NCBI GenBank assembly: GCA_016790175.1
Contig: JAEUPI010000170.1
Coordinates: 1 to 40,852 of the forward strand
DNA from: Burkholderiaceae bacterium
GTDB lineage: Bacteria; Pseudomonadota; Gammaproteobacteria; Burkholderiales; Burkholderiaceae_C
DNA: 40,852 nucleotides
Direction: 5' to 3'
The notes under the pieces are model-generated. The model ran no database searches. It was given only the letters and a program-made list of their open reading frames with translations, and had not been told where the DNA came from. The position numbers were made by a program, and so were the translations under genes. Each line of letters starts with the position of its first letter. The stretch's first letter is position 1. This document shows, piece after piece, positions 33,008 through 40,852 of the stretch.

Positions 33008-33463
33008 TCACTCCAGGCAGGCGGCCAGCGTCACGATCACCTCGACCGTGTGCGTCCACAGGCTGCCGTCGTTCATGCGGGCCACAGCCACCAGTTGCTG
33101 CGACGTGGCGAGGCGGATCCGCGTGGCCAGGCGTGCCTGCGGCATCGCCGGCGAGAGCGTGGCCACGATCACGTCGTGCTGCGGGTTCTTCTGGTTGAAC
33201 ACGGCGATCTGCGTCACATGATCTGACGCGCTCATCGGGCTCGCGACCGACACCGTGATCGGCACTGCGTTGCCGTTCTCCACCAGCGGCTCGATCTCCA
33301 GCTTCACCCGGCCCTCGCGCGTGGCTGCCCCGCCAGCGAAGCCGCGCATCGCGGCCTCGAGTTCGGGTGCCAGCGCATGCGCGCCGCGGACCGCGAGCAA
33401 GGCGCCGGCTCCGGCCATGAGCAGGTCGCGACGGCCAACGGTGCCGGGCATGCGCAGCGTCAT
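33008..33463 (-). CDS. SoxY-related carrier with AACLE arm
   Basis: This 151-residue Tat-exported protein (GRRDLLMAG near residues 10-18) has the SoxY-type fold: EPLVENGNAVPITV, then MSASDHVTQIAVFNQKNP and a beta-rich end. In true SoxY the C-terminus is the flexible GGCGG arm, whose Cys carries the sulfur intermediate. Here the protein ends VTLAACLE, with Cys149 three residues from the end. I recall a named group, SoxY-related AACIE arm proteins, which this matches with Leu for Ile. The arm is bulkier and less flexible, so partner enzymes or substrate probably differ from thiosulfate-oxidising SoxY. The start overlaps the soxX stop (ATGA). Confidence 0.9.
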   Translation of the reverse strand: MTLRMPGTVGRRDLLMAGAGALLAVRGAHALAPELEAAMRGFAGGAATREGRVKLEIEPLVENGNAVPITVSVASPMSASDHVTQIAVFNQKNPQHDVIVATLSPAMPQARLATRIRLATSQQLVAVARMNDGSLWTHTVEVIVTLAACLE

Positions 33464-33948
33464 CGCGCCGCCTTCAGCGTGGCGAGGTAGGCCACCACGT
33501 CTTCGATCTGCTGCCGCTGCAGCACCGGCTTGCCGCGCCAGGCCTCGCCGACACGCGTGAGTCCGTCGCGCGGGCCGTAGGCGGGCATCAGCGTCTGCGG
33601 ATTCAGTCGCGCCGGATCCATCAGACGCAGCCTCAGCTGGGCTTCGCTCCAGCGCGACCCGGCGCCGCCTAGGTCGGTCGCGATGTCGCCCTGGAAGCGC
33701 ACCTCCGGCAGCGGCGCGCTGTGGCACAGCAGGCACAGCCCCACCTGTCGGTCGGCGACGATCCGGCGACCTTCGTCGGCTCGCCCGGGCAAGTTCGTGA
33801 GGGGCGAGGGCATGCCGTCGCCCACCACCGGCGGCTGTGCCGGCGGCCCCGCACAAGCGGCCATGACCACGGCGCAGGCGGTCAAGCACGCGCGCTGCGC
33901 GGGGGGTCCGCCGATGCCGGTGGCATGTGCGCGTGCACGCAGCCGCAT
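33460..33948 (-). CDS. soxX: SoxX-like monohaem cytochrome c
   Basis: This 162-residue exported protein has a hydrophobic signal with a possible lipobox MAAC near residue 32 and one haem motif CLLCH (Cys72, Cys75, His76). The SoxX pattern FQGDIATDLGGAGSRWSEAQL and NPQTLMPAYG follows, with distal ligand Met121. IEDVVAYLATL forms the C-terminal helix. It would accept electrons from SoxA in the SoxXA complex. The ATG at 33948 shares one base with the stop of the molybdenum hydroxylase gene (TGATG), which shows that enzyme and carrier genes are translated together. A GTG one codon upstream is an alternative start. Confidence 0.9.
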   Translation of the reverse strand: MRLRARAHATGIGGPPAQRACLTACAVVMAACAGPPAQPPVVGDGMPSPLTNLPGRADEGRRIVADRQVGLCLLCHSAPLPEVRFQGDIATDLGGAGSRWSEAQLRLRLMDPARLNPQTLMPAYGPRDGLTRVGEAWRGKPVLQRQQIEDVVAYLATLKAAR

Positions 33949-36140
33949 CACGCCTTCTTGAGGCTATGGTGCTTGAGCGGCAGGTCGCGGATGCGCTTGC
34001 CGGTCGCCGCGAAGATCGCATTCAGCACCGCTGGCGCCGCCACCGCGATCGTCGGCTCGCCAACGCCGCCCCAGAAGCCACCCGACGGCTTGACCGAGGT
34101 TTCGACCTTGGGCATGTCCTTCATCTGCAGCACCGGGTAGCTGTCAAAGTTGGTCTGTTCGACGCGGCCACCCTTGACCGTGCATTCCTGGAACAGCATC
34201 GCCGACAGCCCATAGACGAACGAGCCTTCGACCTGCGCCTCGATCTGCTGCGGGTTCACCGCATGGCCGCAGTCGGTGGCGGCGACGATGCGATGGATCT
34301 TCAGTGCGCCGGCGTCGCTGACCGACACCTCGGCACAGGCGGCCACATAGCTGCCGAAGCCCATGGTCTGCGCGAGGCCGCGGAAGACACCCTTGGGTGG
34401 CGGCGAATCCCAGCCCACCTTGGCTGCCACCTCGTTGAGCACCGCCAGATGCTTGGGGTGTTGGGCCATCAGCTTGCGGCGCAACGCGAGCGGATCCTGC
34501 TTCGTCGCCGCGGCGATCTCGTCGATGAAGCACTCGAGGTAGATCGCGTTGTGGTTCAGGTTCACGCCGCGCCAGAAGCCCGGCGGCACCGGCGGATTGC
34601 GCATCGCATGGTCGATCAGCAGATTCGGCACGGTGTAGCCGATCGCCGCTTCGGCGCCGCTGGCATTCAGGCCCTGGAACACCACCGGGTCGAGTCCGTT
34701 GCGCACGTTCTGCGGGAACACCGAGGCGAGGATCGACTGGCCCGAGAGGCGCATGTGCAGCGCGTTCAGGTTGCCGTCCTTGTCGAGGCCGGCCACCAGC
34801 CGGCACTGGGTGACCGGGTGGTAGCGGCCGTGTTGCATGTCTTCCTCGCGCGACCAGATCAGCTTGACCGGCGTGCCAGGCATCTCCCTGGCGATCGCCA
34901 CGGCCTGGCGCACATAGTCGGTCATGCCGCGGCGGCCGAAGCCGCCGCCGAGGTGGATCTTGTGTACGTCGCAACGGGTGCTCGGCAGGCCCGAGGCCTC
35001 CACCGTGGCGGCAAATGCCGCCTCGCCGTTCTGCGTCGGGCACCAGACTTCGCAGCGTTCGCTCGTCCAGCGCGCGGTGGCATTCATCACCTCCATGCAC
35101 GCATGGTTCTGATAGGGATACGAATACACCGCCTCGATCGTGCGCGCGGCGCTGCCGAGCGCGGCCTTGGCGTCGCCGATCTTCGCGCCGGCCACCGCGT
35201 CGGCGGCGGTGAGGCCGGCCTTGAGCATCGTCGCGATGGTCGCGCTGGAGACGCCGGTGTTCGGGCCTTCGTCCCAGTCGATCGGCAGTGCGTCGAGCGC
35301 CGTCTTCGCATGCCACCAGGTGTCGGCCACCACGGCCACGGCCGTGTCACCCACCTTGACCACCTTCTTCACGCCGGGCCGGCCGGCGATGGCGGCGGCG
35401 TTGAAGCCCTTGACCCTGCCGCCGAAGACCGGGCAGTCCTTGATCGCGGCATTGAGCATGCCCGGCAGCACGAGGTCCATGCCATAGACCTGCGAGCCGT
35501 CGACCTTGTGCGCCGTGTCGAGCCGCTTCAGCGGCTTGCCGGCGATCTTCCAGGTCTTCGGGTCCTTCAGCGCGATGTCGGTCGGCGGCGTGAGCCTGGC
35601 CGCCGCCTCGGCCACCTGGCCGTAGCGCAGGCTGCGGCTGCTTCCGGCGTGGGTGATCACGCCCTGGCTCACCGTGCATTCGGCCGTCGGCACGTTCCAG
35701 CTGTTGGCCGCGGCCTGCACCAGCATCATCCGTGCCGCAGCTCCGCCCTTTCGCACGTAGTCGTGCGACTCGCGCACACCGCGGCTGCCGCCGGTGGAGA
35801 AGTTCTGCCACACGCGGTTGCGCGCCAGGCTCTGACCCGGTGTGGGGTATTCGGTGGTGACGCGGGCCCAGTCGCATTCCAGTTCCTCGGCCACGAGCTG
35901 CGCGAGGCCGGTGAGGGTGCCTTGGCCCATCTCGCTGCGTGCGATGCGGACCACGACGGTGTCGTCGGGCTTGACGACGACCCAGGCGTTGATCTCGCTC
36001 GGCGCCGACTGCGCCGCAGCCTTGGCCACCAGCGGGGAATCGGGGATGTGGAAGCCGACGACCAATGCGCCTGCGGTGCCGGCCGATGCGCCGAGGAAGC
36101 GGCGGCGCGATACCTTGCGGGTGGCGGCGGTGACGTTCAT
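33948..36140 (-). CDS. Tat-exported molybdenum hydroxylase catalytic subunit (IorB-like)
   Basis: This 730-residue enzyme of the isoquinoline 1-oxidoreductase / aldehyde dehydrogenase type oxidises N-heterocycles or aldehydes at a molybdopterin site. A Tat signal is clear (VSRRRFLGASAG, Arg12 to Leu16, followed by a hydrophobic stretch to about residue 43), so it works in the periplasm. Family motifs include EMGQGTLTGLAQLVAEEL, GGGFGRRG, PVTQ, NPPVPPGFWRG, and catalytic Glu695 in GGVGEPT. Length is normal for IorB. The small subunit is encoded 17 bases upstream, and soxX overlaps the stop. Ior enzymes pass electrons to c-type cytochromes; SoxX or SoxA may be that acceptor here, which is inference. 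Confidence 0.92.
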   Translation of the reverse strand: MNVTAATRKVSRRRFLGASAGTAGALVVGFHIPDSPLVAKAAAQSAPSEINAWVVVKPDDTVVVRIARSEMGQGTLTGLAQLVAEELECDWARVTTEYPTPGQSLARNRVWQNFSTGGSRGVRESHDYVRKGGAAARMMLVQAAANSWNVPTAECTVSQGVITHAGSSRSLRYGQVAEAAARLTPPTDIALKDPKTWKIAGKPLKRLDTAHKVDGSQVYGMDLVLPGMLNAAIKDCPVFGGRVKGFNAAAIAGRPGVKKVVKVGDTAVAVVADTWWHAKTALDALPIDWDEGPNTGVSSATIATMLKAGLTAADAVAGAKIGDAKAALGSAARTIEAVYSYPYQNHACMEVMNATARWTSERCEVWCPTQNGEAAFAATVEASGLPSTRCDVHKIHLGGGFGRRGMTDYVRQAVAIAREMPGTPVKLIWSREEDMQHGRYHPVTQCRLVAGLDKDGNLNALHMRLSGQSILASVFPQNVRNGLDPVVFQGLNASGAEAAIGYTVPNLLIDHAMRNPPVPPGFWRGVNLNHNAIYLECFIDEIAAATKQDPLALRRKLMAQHPKHLAVLNEVAAKVGWDSPPPKGVFRGLAQTMGFGSYVAACAEVSVSDAGALKIHRIVAATDCGHAVNPQQIEAQVEGSFVYGLSAMLFQECTVKGGRVEQTNFDSYPVLQMKDMPKVETSVKPSGGFWGGVGEPTIAVAAPAVLNAIFAATGKRIRDLPLKHHSLKKA

Positions 36141-36157
36141 GGCTCTCGCCTCCTCGC

Positions 36158-36613
<456 letters not shown>

Positions 36614-36739
36614 GGGGGTCTCCTCATTCGCTCACGAGCCGCCGCATTGTGGGCCGTTGCCATACCCCAGCACGATGCGGGGTTGTCCGCGGCACGGAGC
36701 GCCAAGCGGCAGCCGCGGACCGCGAGCCACAATGTCGTC

Positions 36740-37630
36740 ATGCAGATCGGCTCGTACCTGAAGCTCTCGGTCGCGGTGGCGCTGGCCACGATCGTGCTCA
36801 AGTTCGGGGCTTGGTGGTTCACCGGCTCGGTGGGCCTGCTGTCGGATGCGCTGGAATCGCTGGTGAACCTGGCTGGCGCCGTGTTCGCGTTGATGATGGT
36901 CACGGTCGCCGCGTTGCCGCCCGACGAAGACCATCCCTACGGTCACCACAAGGCCGAGTATTTCTCCAGCGGCTTCGAGGGCGTGCTGATCCTGGTGGCC
37001 GCGCTGGCGATCATCTGGGCCGCGGTGCAGCGATTCTTCGCGCCGCAGCCGCTGCAGGCGCTGGGTTTGGGTCTCGGCCTGTCGATCGTGAGCTCGGCGA
37101 TGAATGGAGCGCTCGCCTGGGCGATGCTGCGCAAGGCGCGCGAACATCGCTCGATGGCGCTCGAAGGCGATGCGCGACACCTGTTCACCGACGTGTGGAC
37201 CTCGGTCGGCGTGGTCGGCGCGCTGGTGGCGGTGCACTTCACCGGCTGGTTGTGGCTGGATCCGACGATCGCGATCGCGGTCGCGGGCAATATCGCGCGT
37301 GAGGGCGTGATGCTGGTCTGGCGGTCGGCCGACGGCCTGATGGACCGCGCGCTCGAGCCCGACGTGCGCACGCAGATCGACCGCACGCTGCAGGAGTTTC
37401 GTCACCAGGCCATCCGCTTCGACCACGTGGTCACGCGTCGGGCCGGAGCCCGGCGGTTCGTCGACCTGCACATGCACATGCCCTCGGGCTGGACGCTGGG
37501 CCGCGCCGCCGCCGTGCGCACCTCGGTCGAACAAGCGCTGATGAGTGCGGTGCCCGGGCTGCGTGCGACGATCCAACTGCTGCCGATGGACGTGGAAGCC
37601 CACTTCGGCGATACCGAGGACCTGAAGTAG
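36740..37630 (+). CDS. Cation diffusion facilitator (CDF) family metal exporter
   Basis: This 296-residue inner-membrane antiporter exports divalent metals such as zinc or iron. It has about six helices. Metal-site segments are SDALESLVN in helix 2 and HLFTDVWTS in helix 5 (the HxxxD half). The loop [13 protein letters not shown] is a well-known CDF signature. The cytoplasmic C-terminal domain holds [13 protein letters not shown] and ends [13 protein letters not shown]. The ATG at 36740 begins [10 protein letters not shown] just before helix 1. The stop shares one base with the next gene. The metal cannot be told from sequence alone. Confidence 0.92.
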   Translation: MQIGSYLKLSVAVALATIVLKFGAWWFTGSVGLLSDALESLVNLAGAVFALMMVTVAALPPDEDHPYGHHKAEYFSSGFEGVLILVAALAIIWAAVQRFFAPQPLQALGLGLGLSIVSSAMNGALAWAMLRKAREHRSMALEGDARHLFTDVWTSVGVVGALVAVHFTGWLWLDPTIAIAVAGNIAREGVMLVWRSADGLMDRALEPDVRTQIDRTLQEFRHQAIRFDHVVTRRAGARRFVDLHMHMPSGWTLGRAAAVRTSVEQALMSAVPGLRATIQLLPMDVEAHFGDTEDLK

Positions 37631-38070
37631 TGCTCGCGCTCGTGCAACGTGTGGCGTGTGCGAGCGTCCGTGTCGGCGAGCGCGTCAGCGGCGAGATCGG
37701 GCAGGGGCTGCTCGTCTTCGTCTGTGCCGAGCCGGCCGACACCGAGAGCCAGGCGCAGCGTCTGGTCGACAAGCTGCTGAAGCTGCGCATCTTTGCCGAC
37801 GAGGCCGGCAAGATGAACCGCAGCGTGCAGGACGTTCAGGGTGGCCTGTTGTTCGTCAGCCAGTTCACGCTCGCTGCCGACACGGCCGCCGGCAACCGGC
37901 CGAGCTTCAGCGGTGCGGCGCCACCGGCGCAGGGGAGGGCGTTGTTCGAGGCGGTGCTGCGTCTGGCGCGAGATCGCCATGCCGTGGTGGCGCAGGGCGA
38001 GTTCGGCGCCGACATGCAGGTTGAACTCGTCAACGACGGACCGGTGACGATCCCCCTGCACCTTCATTGA
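37630..38070 (+). CDS. dtd: D-aminoacyl-tRNA deacylase
   Basis: This 146-residue cytoplasmic enzyme removes D-amino acids wrongly attached to tRNA. The two active-site motifs are intact: SQFTL (77-81) and N-D-GPVT (Asn135 to Thr140). The start [15 protein letters not shown] and the segment [15 protein letters not shown] are strongly family-like. The usual bacterial length is 145-150. The GTG start overlaps the CDF stop by one base (TAGTG), so it is translated with the transporter gene, an operon of convenience. An intrinsic terminator follows about 40 bases after the stop. Confidence 0.96.
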   Translation: MLALVQRVACASVRVGERVSGEIGQGLLVFVCAEPADTESQAQRLVDKLLKLRIFADEAGKMNRSVQDVQGGLLFVSQFTLAADTAAGNRPSFSGAAPPAQGRALFEAVLRLARDRHAVVAQGEFGADMQVELVNDGPVTIPLHLH

Positions 38071-38109
38071 GCCGTACACGGGTCGGGCCGACGACGCAGG
38101 AAGGAAAGA

Positions 38110-38129
38110 GGCCGACCCGCAGGTCGGCC
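38110..38129. terminator. Bidirectional intrinsic terminator
   Basis: A perfect 8-base stem GGCCGACC / GGTCGGCC closes on a CGCA loop between two convergent genes, dtd on the plus strand and the Lys/Gly-rich gene on the minus strand. Read on the minus strand, it is followed by TCTTTCCTTCC, a U-rich tail. On the plus strand the tail is weaker (CGTCTG). It most likely ends the minus-strand gene and helps end dtd. Confidence 0.7.
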
Positions 38130-38158
38130 CGTCTGACTCGCGAGGCAGGCTCGCGGCG

Positions 38159-38671
38159 TTACTGCTTCATGCCCTTCATCGCTTCGACCTGCTTCATCTC
38201 GCCGGCCATGCCCTTGGGCCCCTTGCCGCCCTCCTTGTCCTTGAACGCCGTGGTGCCCATCTTCGACGGGCCCTTGCCGCCTTCCTTGTCCTTGAACGCG
38301 AGCGATCCGCTCTTGTCGAGGCCGCCTCCCTTGACCGCGAGCGCCTCGCTCTTGGGGCCTTTGCCGCCGCCTTTGTCGCCATCCTTGAATGCAGTGGCGC
38401 CGAGCTTGTCCGGGCCCTTGCCGCCGCCCTTGTCGCCGTCCTTGAACGCGGTGGTGCCAGCCTTGTTGCCGATCAGGATGCCCTTCTTGCCGCCACCCTT
38501 GTCGCCGTCCTTGAAGGCGGCGGCGTCCTTCTTGCCGCCCACGCCTTCCTTGAACGCCTCGGTGCCCTGCTTGCCGCCGCCGACGGGCGACTGACCTTGC
38601 TGCGCCGATGCCATGGGCAATGCGAAGGTCAGCGTGATGGCAGCCGCCAGCGAATGAAGCTTGATCGTCAT
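38159..38671 (-). CDS. Exported Lys/Gly-rich repeat protein, unknown function
   Basis: This 170-residue protein has a clear signal peptide (MTIKLHSLAAAITLTFALPM, cleavage after ASA near residue 23). The mature part is low-complexity and very basic, built of imperfect repeats. AFK[DE] occurs six times (Ala39, 52, 75, 94, 125, 142), usually as TAFKDGDKGGGKGP or AFKDKEGGKGP followed by a variable K/M-L/G-G/A-T link. There are no cysteines or aromatics besides Phe. Such a chain is probably disordered and may bind nucleic acid, polyphosphate, metal-anion complexes or a surface; none is shown. An AGGAA site precedes the ATG, and a terminator follows the gene. It is flanked by dtd and the peptide-binding protein gene. 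No family is recognised. Confidence 0.8.
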   Translation of the reverse strand: MTIKLHSLAAAITLTFALPMASAQQGQSPVGGGKQGTEAFKEGVGGKKDAAAFKDGDKGGGKKGILIGNKAGTTAFKDGDKGGGKGPDKLGATAFKDGDKGGGKGPKSEALAVKGGGLDKSGSLAFKDKEGGKGPSKMGTTAFKDKEGGKGPKGMAGEMKQVEAMKGMKQ

Positions 38672-38846
38672 GGGGTTCCTTTCGACTTGGATGTGGAGTG
38701 CAACGGGGTGTGGCGCAATCTAGCCGAGCCGTGCGCCGCAACCTGCAACGCGGCGTGTCAATGTCGCGCCGACGCCACCGCGGGCTGCGCACGATGCATC
38801 GAAATGCCGCGTGACATCGGTCGCGGCCTCCGCGGTCACGCGGACA

Positions 38847-40640
38847 TCAGCCGGTCTTGTGCCAGTCGAAGATGCGGCCGCTTTCGACCGTCCAGCCGCT
38901 GATCGGCGCCTGCAGCTTGCTGACCATGGCCGTGAGCTTGGGCCGTGCGACGATCGGCACCACCACATGCGCGCTGCACACCAGGTCGTTCAACCGGATC
39001 AGCAGCGCCGCGCGTTTCACCGGGTCGAGTTCGGTCTCGGCGGCGCGGAAGGTCTTGTCGTATTCGTCGTTGCGCCAGCGCGTGACGTTGCGGCCGAGAT
39101 ACTTGTTGGCCTTGTTGGCCACCAGCCATGAGCAGAACAGCTCCATGAAGCGGCCGGGGTCGGGCCCGCCGCGGGTGATGGTGTACATCTGCAGGTCGGC
39201 CTGGAAACGCGCATTGGTGTCCGGATTCGCGGCGTCGCCCGAGAAGAACACCGTGGCCGAGGTGGCCTTCAACTCGACCTCGATGCCGCATTGCGCCGCG
39301 GCCTGCTTGAAGATCGTCTGCACCTTCTGCCGCGAGGCATTGGTCGAGGTCTGAAACAGCAGCTTCAGCGGCTGGCCGCCCTTGGCGCGGATGCCACCCG
39401 CGCCGCGCAGCCAGCCGGCCGCGTCGAGCAGTGCGTTGGCGCGCGCCACGTCGAACGCTTCGCCCTTGCGTGACGACTGGTATTGCGGCGGATTGTTCAG
39501 GAAGTTCGTGGTCGCGACGCCGCCGCGACCGTAGATGAAGCGCTGGATCGATTCGCGGTCCATCAGGTGTGCGATCGCCGTGGCCACTGCCGTGTCGCGG
39601 AACAACGGATGCTGCGTCGACACATGCGAGCGCTCGCCCTCGACCTCGACCCAGGGATTCGACTGGTTGAGCATCAGATACTCGACGTCACCGCCCGGTG
39701 CCGCTTCGACGCGGCCCTGGCCGCCTTTCTCGAGGCGCTGCAGCACCTCGTCTTCCACCTGGATCAGCCACGCGAGGTCGTATTCGCCGGTCTGCAGCAC
39801 CGCGCGCGCGGCCGACACCGAATCGCCACCCCCCTTGATCTCGATGGCGTCGAAGTGCGGCCGATTCGGCATGTGATACGCCGCGTTGGCCTCGGCGCGC
39901 ACCCAGTCGCCCGGCTTGAAGTCGAGCAGCCTGTAGGGGCCGGTCCCCACGGGCTTCAGGTTGGCCGGTGCCTCGCGCGACTTGGCTCCCATGTAGGCCG
40001 CGAAGTGCTTCTTCGGCAGCACCGGATCGCCGACGAAGGCGTCGTACCACGCCGGCGTGGGCTTCTCGAAGCGCAGCTGCACGGTGTGGCTGTCGATCTT
40101 GCGTGCCTCCTTGATCGGGGCGAAGGTGCCGACCGTGAAGGCGGCCGACTCGGGGTTTCGAAGCAGCTCCCAGCTGAACACCACGTCGTCGGCGGTGAAC
40201 GGCTCGCCATCGTGCCAGCTCACGCCGCGCTTGAGCTTCCACGTGACCGACAGGCCGTCCTTGGCGACGCCGCCGTTGGCCAGGCTCGGGATCTCGGCCG
40301 CGAGCACAGGATAGAGCGACCCGTCGCGGTCCCAGGTGGCGAGCGGCTCGTAGAACAGCCGCGTGGCCAACTGGTCCTTGCTGCCGTTGGAGAAGTGGCC
40401 GTTGAGCAGCGTCGGCCCCTGCCACGACAGGATCTTCAGCGTGCCGCCGCCGCCGCGGCGGGTCGGCTTGTACGCGAAATTCGGTTGTGCCTGCGCGAGG
40501 CCGGCCTGCGTGAGCAGCTGCAGCGCCATCGGTGCAGGCAGCCCGAGGGCCGTGACCGCGCCGACGAAGCCGCGCCGCGACAGGTTGCCGCGGCGCACGC
40601 GCGCGAGTGCATCTTGGAGGAAGGATTCGTGGTCGCTCAT
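38847..40640 (-). CDS. Tat-exported peptide/solute-binding protein (SBP family 5)
   Basis: This 597-residue periplasmic binding protein belongs to the DppA/OppA class. The N-terminus carries a twin-arginine signal NLSRRGFVGAV (20-30) ending AQAQ near residue 52. Family landmarks are LATRLFYEPLATWDRDG, the VTWKLKRGVSWHDGEPFTADDVVFSW block, PVGTGPYRLLDF, YLMLNQSNPW and the C-terminal VVVPIVARPKLTAMV. Length exceeds simple DppA (about 530), mostly from the long signal region. Ligand cannot be told; this family binds peptides, nickel, opines and sugars. No permease or ATPase gene is in the window, but upstream or distal genes may lie past the edge. The Tat signal suggests the protein folds, perhaps with a cofactor or ligand, before export. 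Confidence 0.9.
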   Translation of the reverse strand: MSDHESFLQDALARVRRGNLSRRGFVGAVTALGLPAPMALQLLTQAGLAQAQPNFAYKPTRRGGGGTLKILSWQGPTLLNGHFSNGSKDQLATRLFYEPLATWDRDGSLYPVLAAEIPSLANGGVAKDGLSVTWKLKRGVSWHDGEPFTADDVVFSWELLRNPESAAFTVGTFAPIKEARKIDSHTVQLRFEKPTPAWYDAFVGDPVLPKKHFAAYMGAKSREAPANLKPVGTGPYRLLDFKPGDWVRAEANAAYHMPNRPHFDAIEIKGGGDSVSAARAVLQTGEYDLAWLIQVEDEVLQRLEKGGQGRVEAAPGGDVEYLMLNQSNPWVEVEGERSHVSTQHPLFRDTAVATAIAHLMDRESIQRFIYGRGGVATTNFLNNPPQYQSSRKGEAFDVARANALLDAAGWLRGAGGIRAKGGQPLKLLFQTSTNASRQKVQTIFKQAAAQCGIEVELKATSATVFFSGDAANPDTNARFQADLQMYTITRGGPDPGRFMELFCSWLVANKANKYLGRNVTRWRNDEYDKTFRAAETELDPVKRAALLIRLNDLVCSAHVVVPIVARPKLTAMVSKLQAPISGWTVESGRIFDWHKTG

Positions 40641-40716
40641 GAGGGCGGGATCATGCCTGATCCCTCGTGAGCGCCGACGGATTGCCCGCGCGCAGGCACG
40701 GGCTCATGTCCTCATA

Positions 40717-40852
40717 CCGATTCGCGATCAATCGTACGGAACGGCCGAACACGTTCGGGCTCGTTGTCGAAGGCAGAGTGCCCTTTGGCCACCAGACTCC
40801 TGCGAAGTCTGGCGCGCGCTGCACCGCGGCCGTGGGCTATGGGGCCCGTCCG
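40717..40852. repeat. Structured interspersed repeat, copy 2 (cut by the window edge)
   Basis: Two blocks match the copy at 31419. Bases 40717-40740 match 31419-31442 at 20 of 24 positions (CCGATTCGCG...ATCGTA). Bases 40814-40852 match 31514-31552 at 36 of 39 positions (GCGCGCTGC...GGGGCCCGTCCG). The middle is less alike but nearly equal in length (73 and 71 bases). The copy lies 76 bases upstream of the binding-protein start and runs off the right edge. Orientation is the same as copy 1. Confidence 0.75.

Overview
The window is GC-rich, almost fully coding DNA of a betaproteobacterium. The gene styles point to Burkholderiales, most likely the Rubrivivax/Leptothrix/Piscinibacter branch: SoxXYZA on c-type cytochromes, a BPSS1780-like membrane protein, a CpxPRA-like operon, and interspersed repeats of a kind I associate with that group. 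This placement is inference. I see no rRNA, tRNA, CRISPR array, prophage or transposase gene.

Layout. 1-4070 (minus): a malto-oligosaccharide operon running exported GH13 amylase, MalK, MalE, then the first codons of a MalF-like permease. 4514-8258 (plus): a TTG-start SDR, then a 946-residue ACP / fatty-acyl-AMP ligase / PlsC-type acyltransferase fusion. 8382-10886: glycogen phosphorylase. 11030-14135: a CpxP/Spy-like lipoprotein, an isoprenylcysteine-methyltransferase-like membrane protein, a response regulator and a sensor kinase. 14117-16162 (minus): a large Ig-like repeat lipoprotein. 16329-17581: SDR plus cupin dioxygenase. 17632-18366 (minus): a BPSS1780-like membrane protein. 18521-20149: a gamma-glutamyltransferase-family enzyme. 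20305-22789: small and hypothetical genes, including a 48-residue cysteine-rich protein, a YHS-type protein and a small cytochrome c. 22805-24415 (minus): a phospholipase-D-family lipoprotein. 24629-27998: a gluzincin-like exported peptidase and two tandem VanZ-like membrane proteins. 28124-28387: a small unknown followed by a cluster of UUCG-loop hairpins. 28577-31416: a two-subunit CO-dehydrogenase/xanthine-dehydrogenase-type molybdenum hydroxylase with no FAD subunit. 31417-31910: a non-coding, highly structured repeat. 31911-36613 (minus): a tightly coupled operon iorA-iorB-soxX-soxY*-soxZ-soxA. 36740-38070: a CDF cation exporter and D-aminoacyl-tRNA deacylase. 38159-38671 (minus): an exported Lys/Gly-rich repeat protein. 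38847-40640 (minus): a Tat-exported dipeptide-type binding protein. 40717-40852: a second partial copy of the structured repeat.

How the genes work together. The first block imports and breaks down alpha-glucans, and the phosphorylase nearby handles the stored form. The 11-14 kb block looks like an envelope-stress circuit. The strongest candidate for an unusual system is the 31.9-36.6 kb operon. It couples an Ior-type periplasmic molybdenum hydroxylase to SoxXA cytochromes and a SoxYZ-like carrier whose swinging arm ends in AACLE instead of GGCGG, with no SoxB or SoxCD in the window. This suggests a sulfur-carrier chemistry other than standard thiosulfate oxidation.
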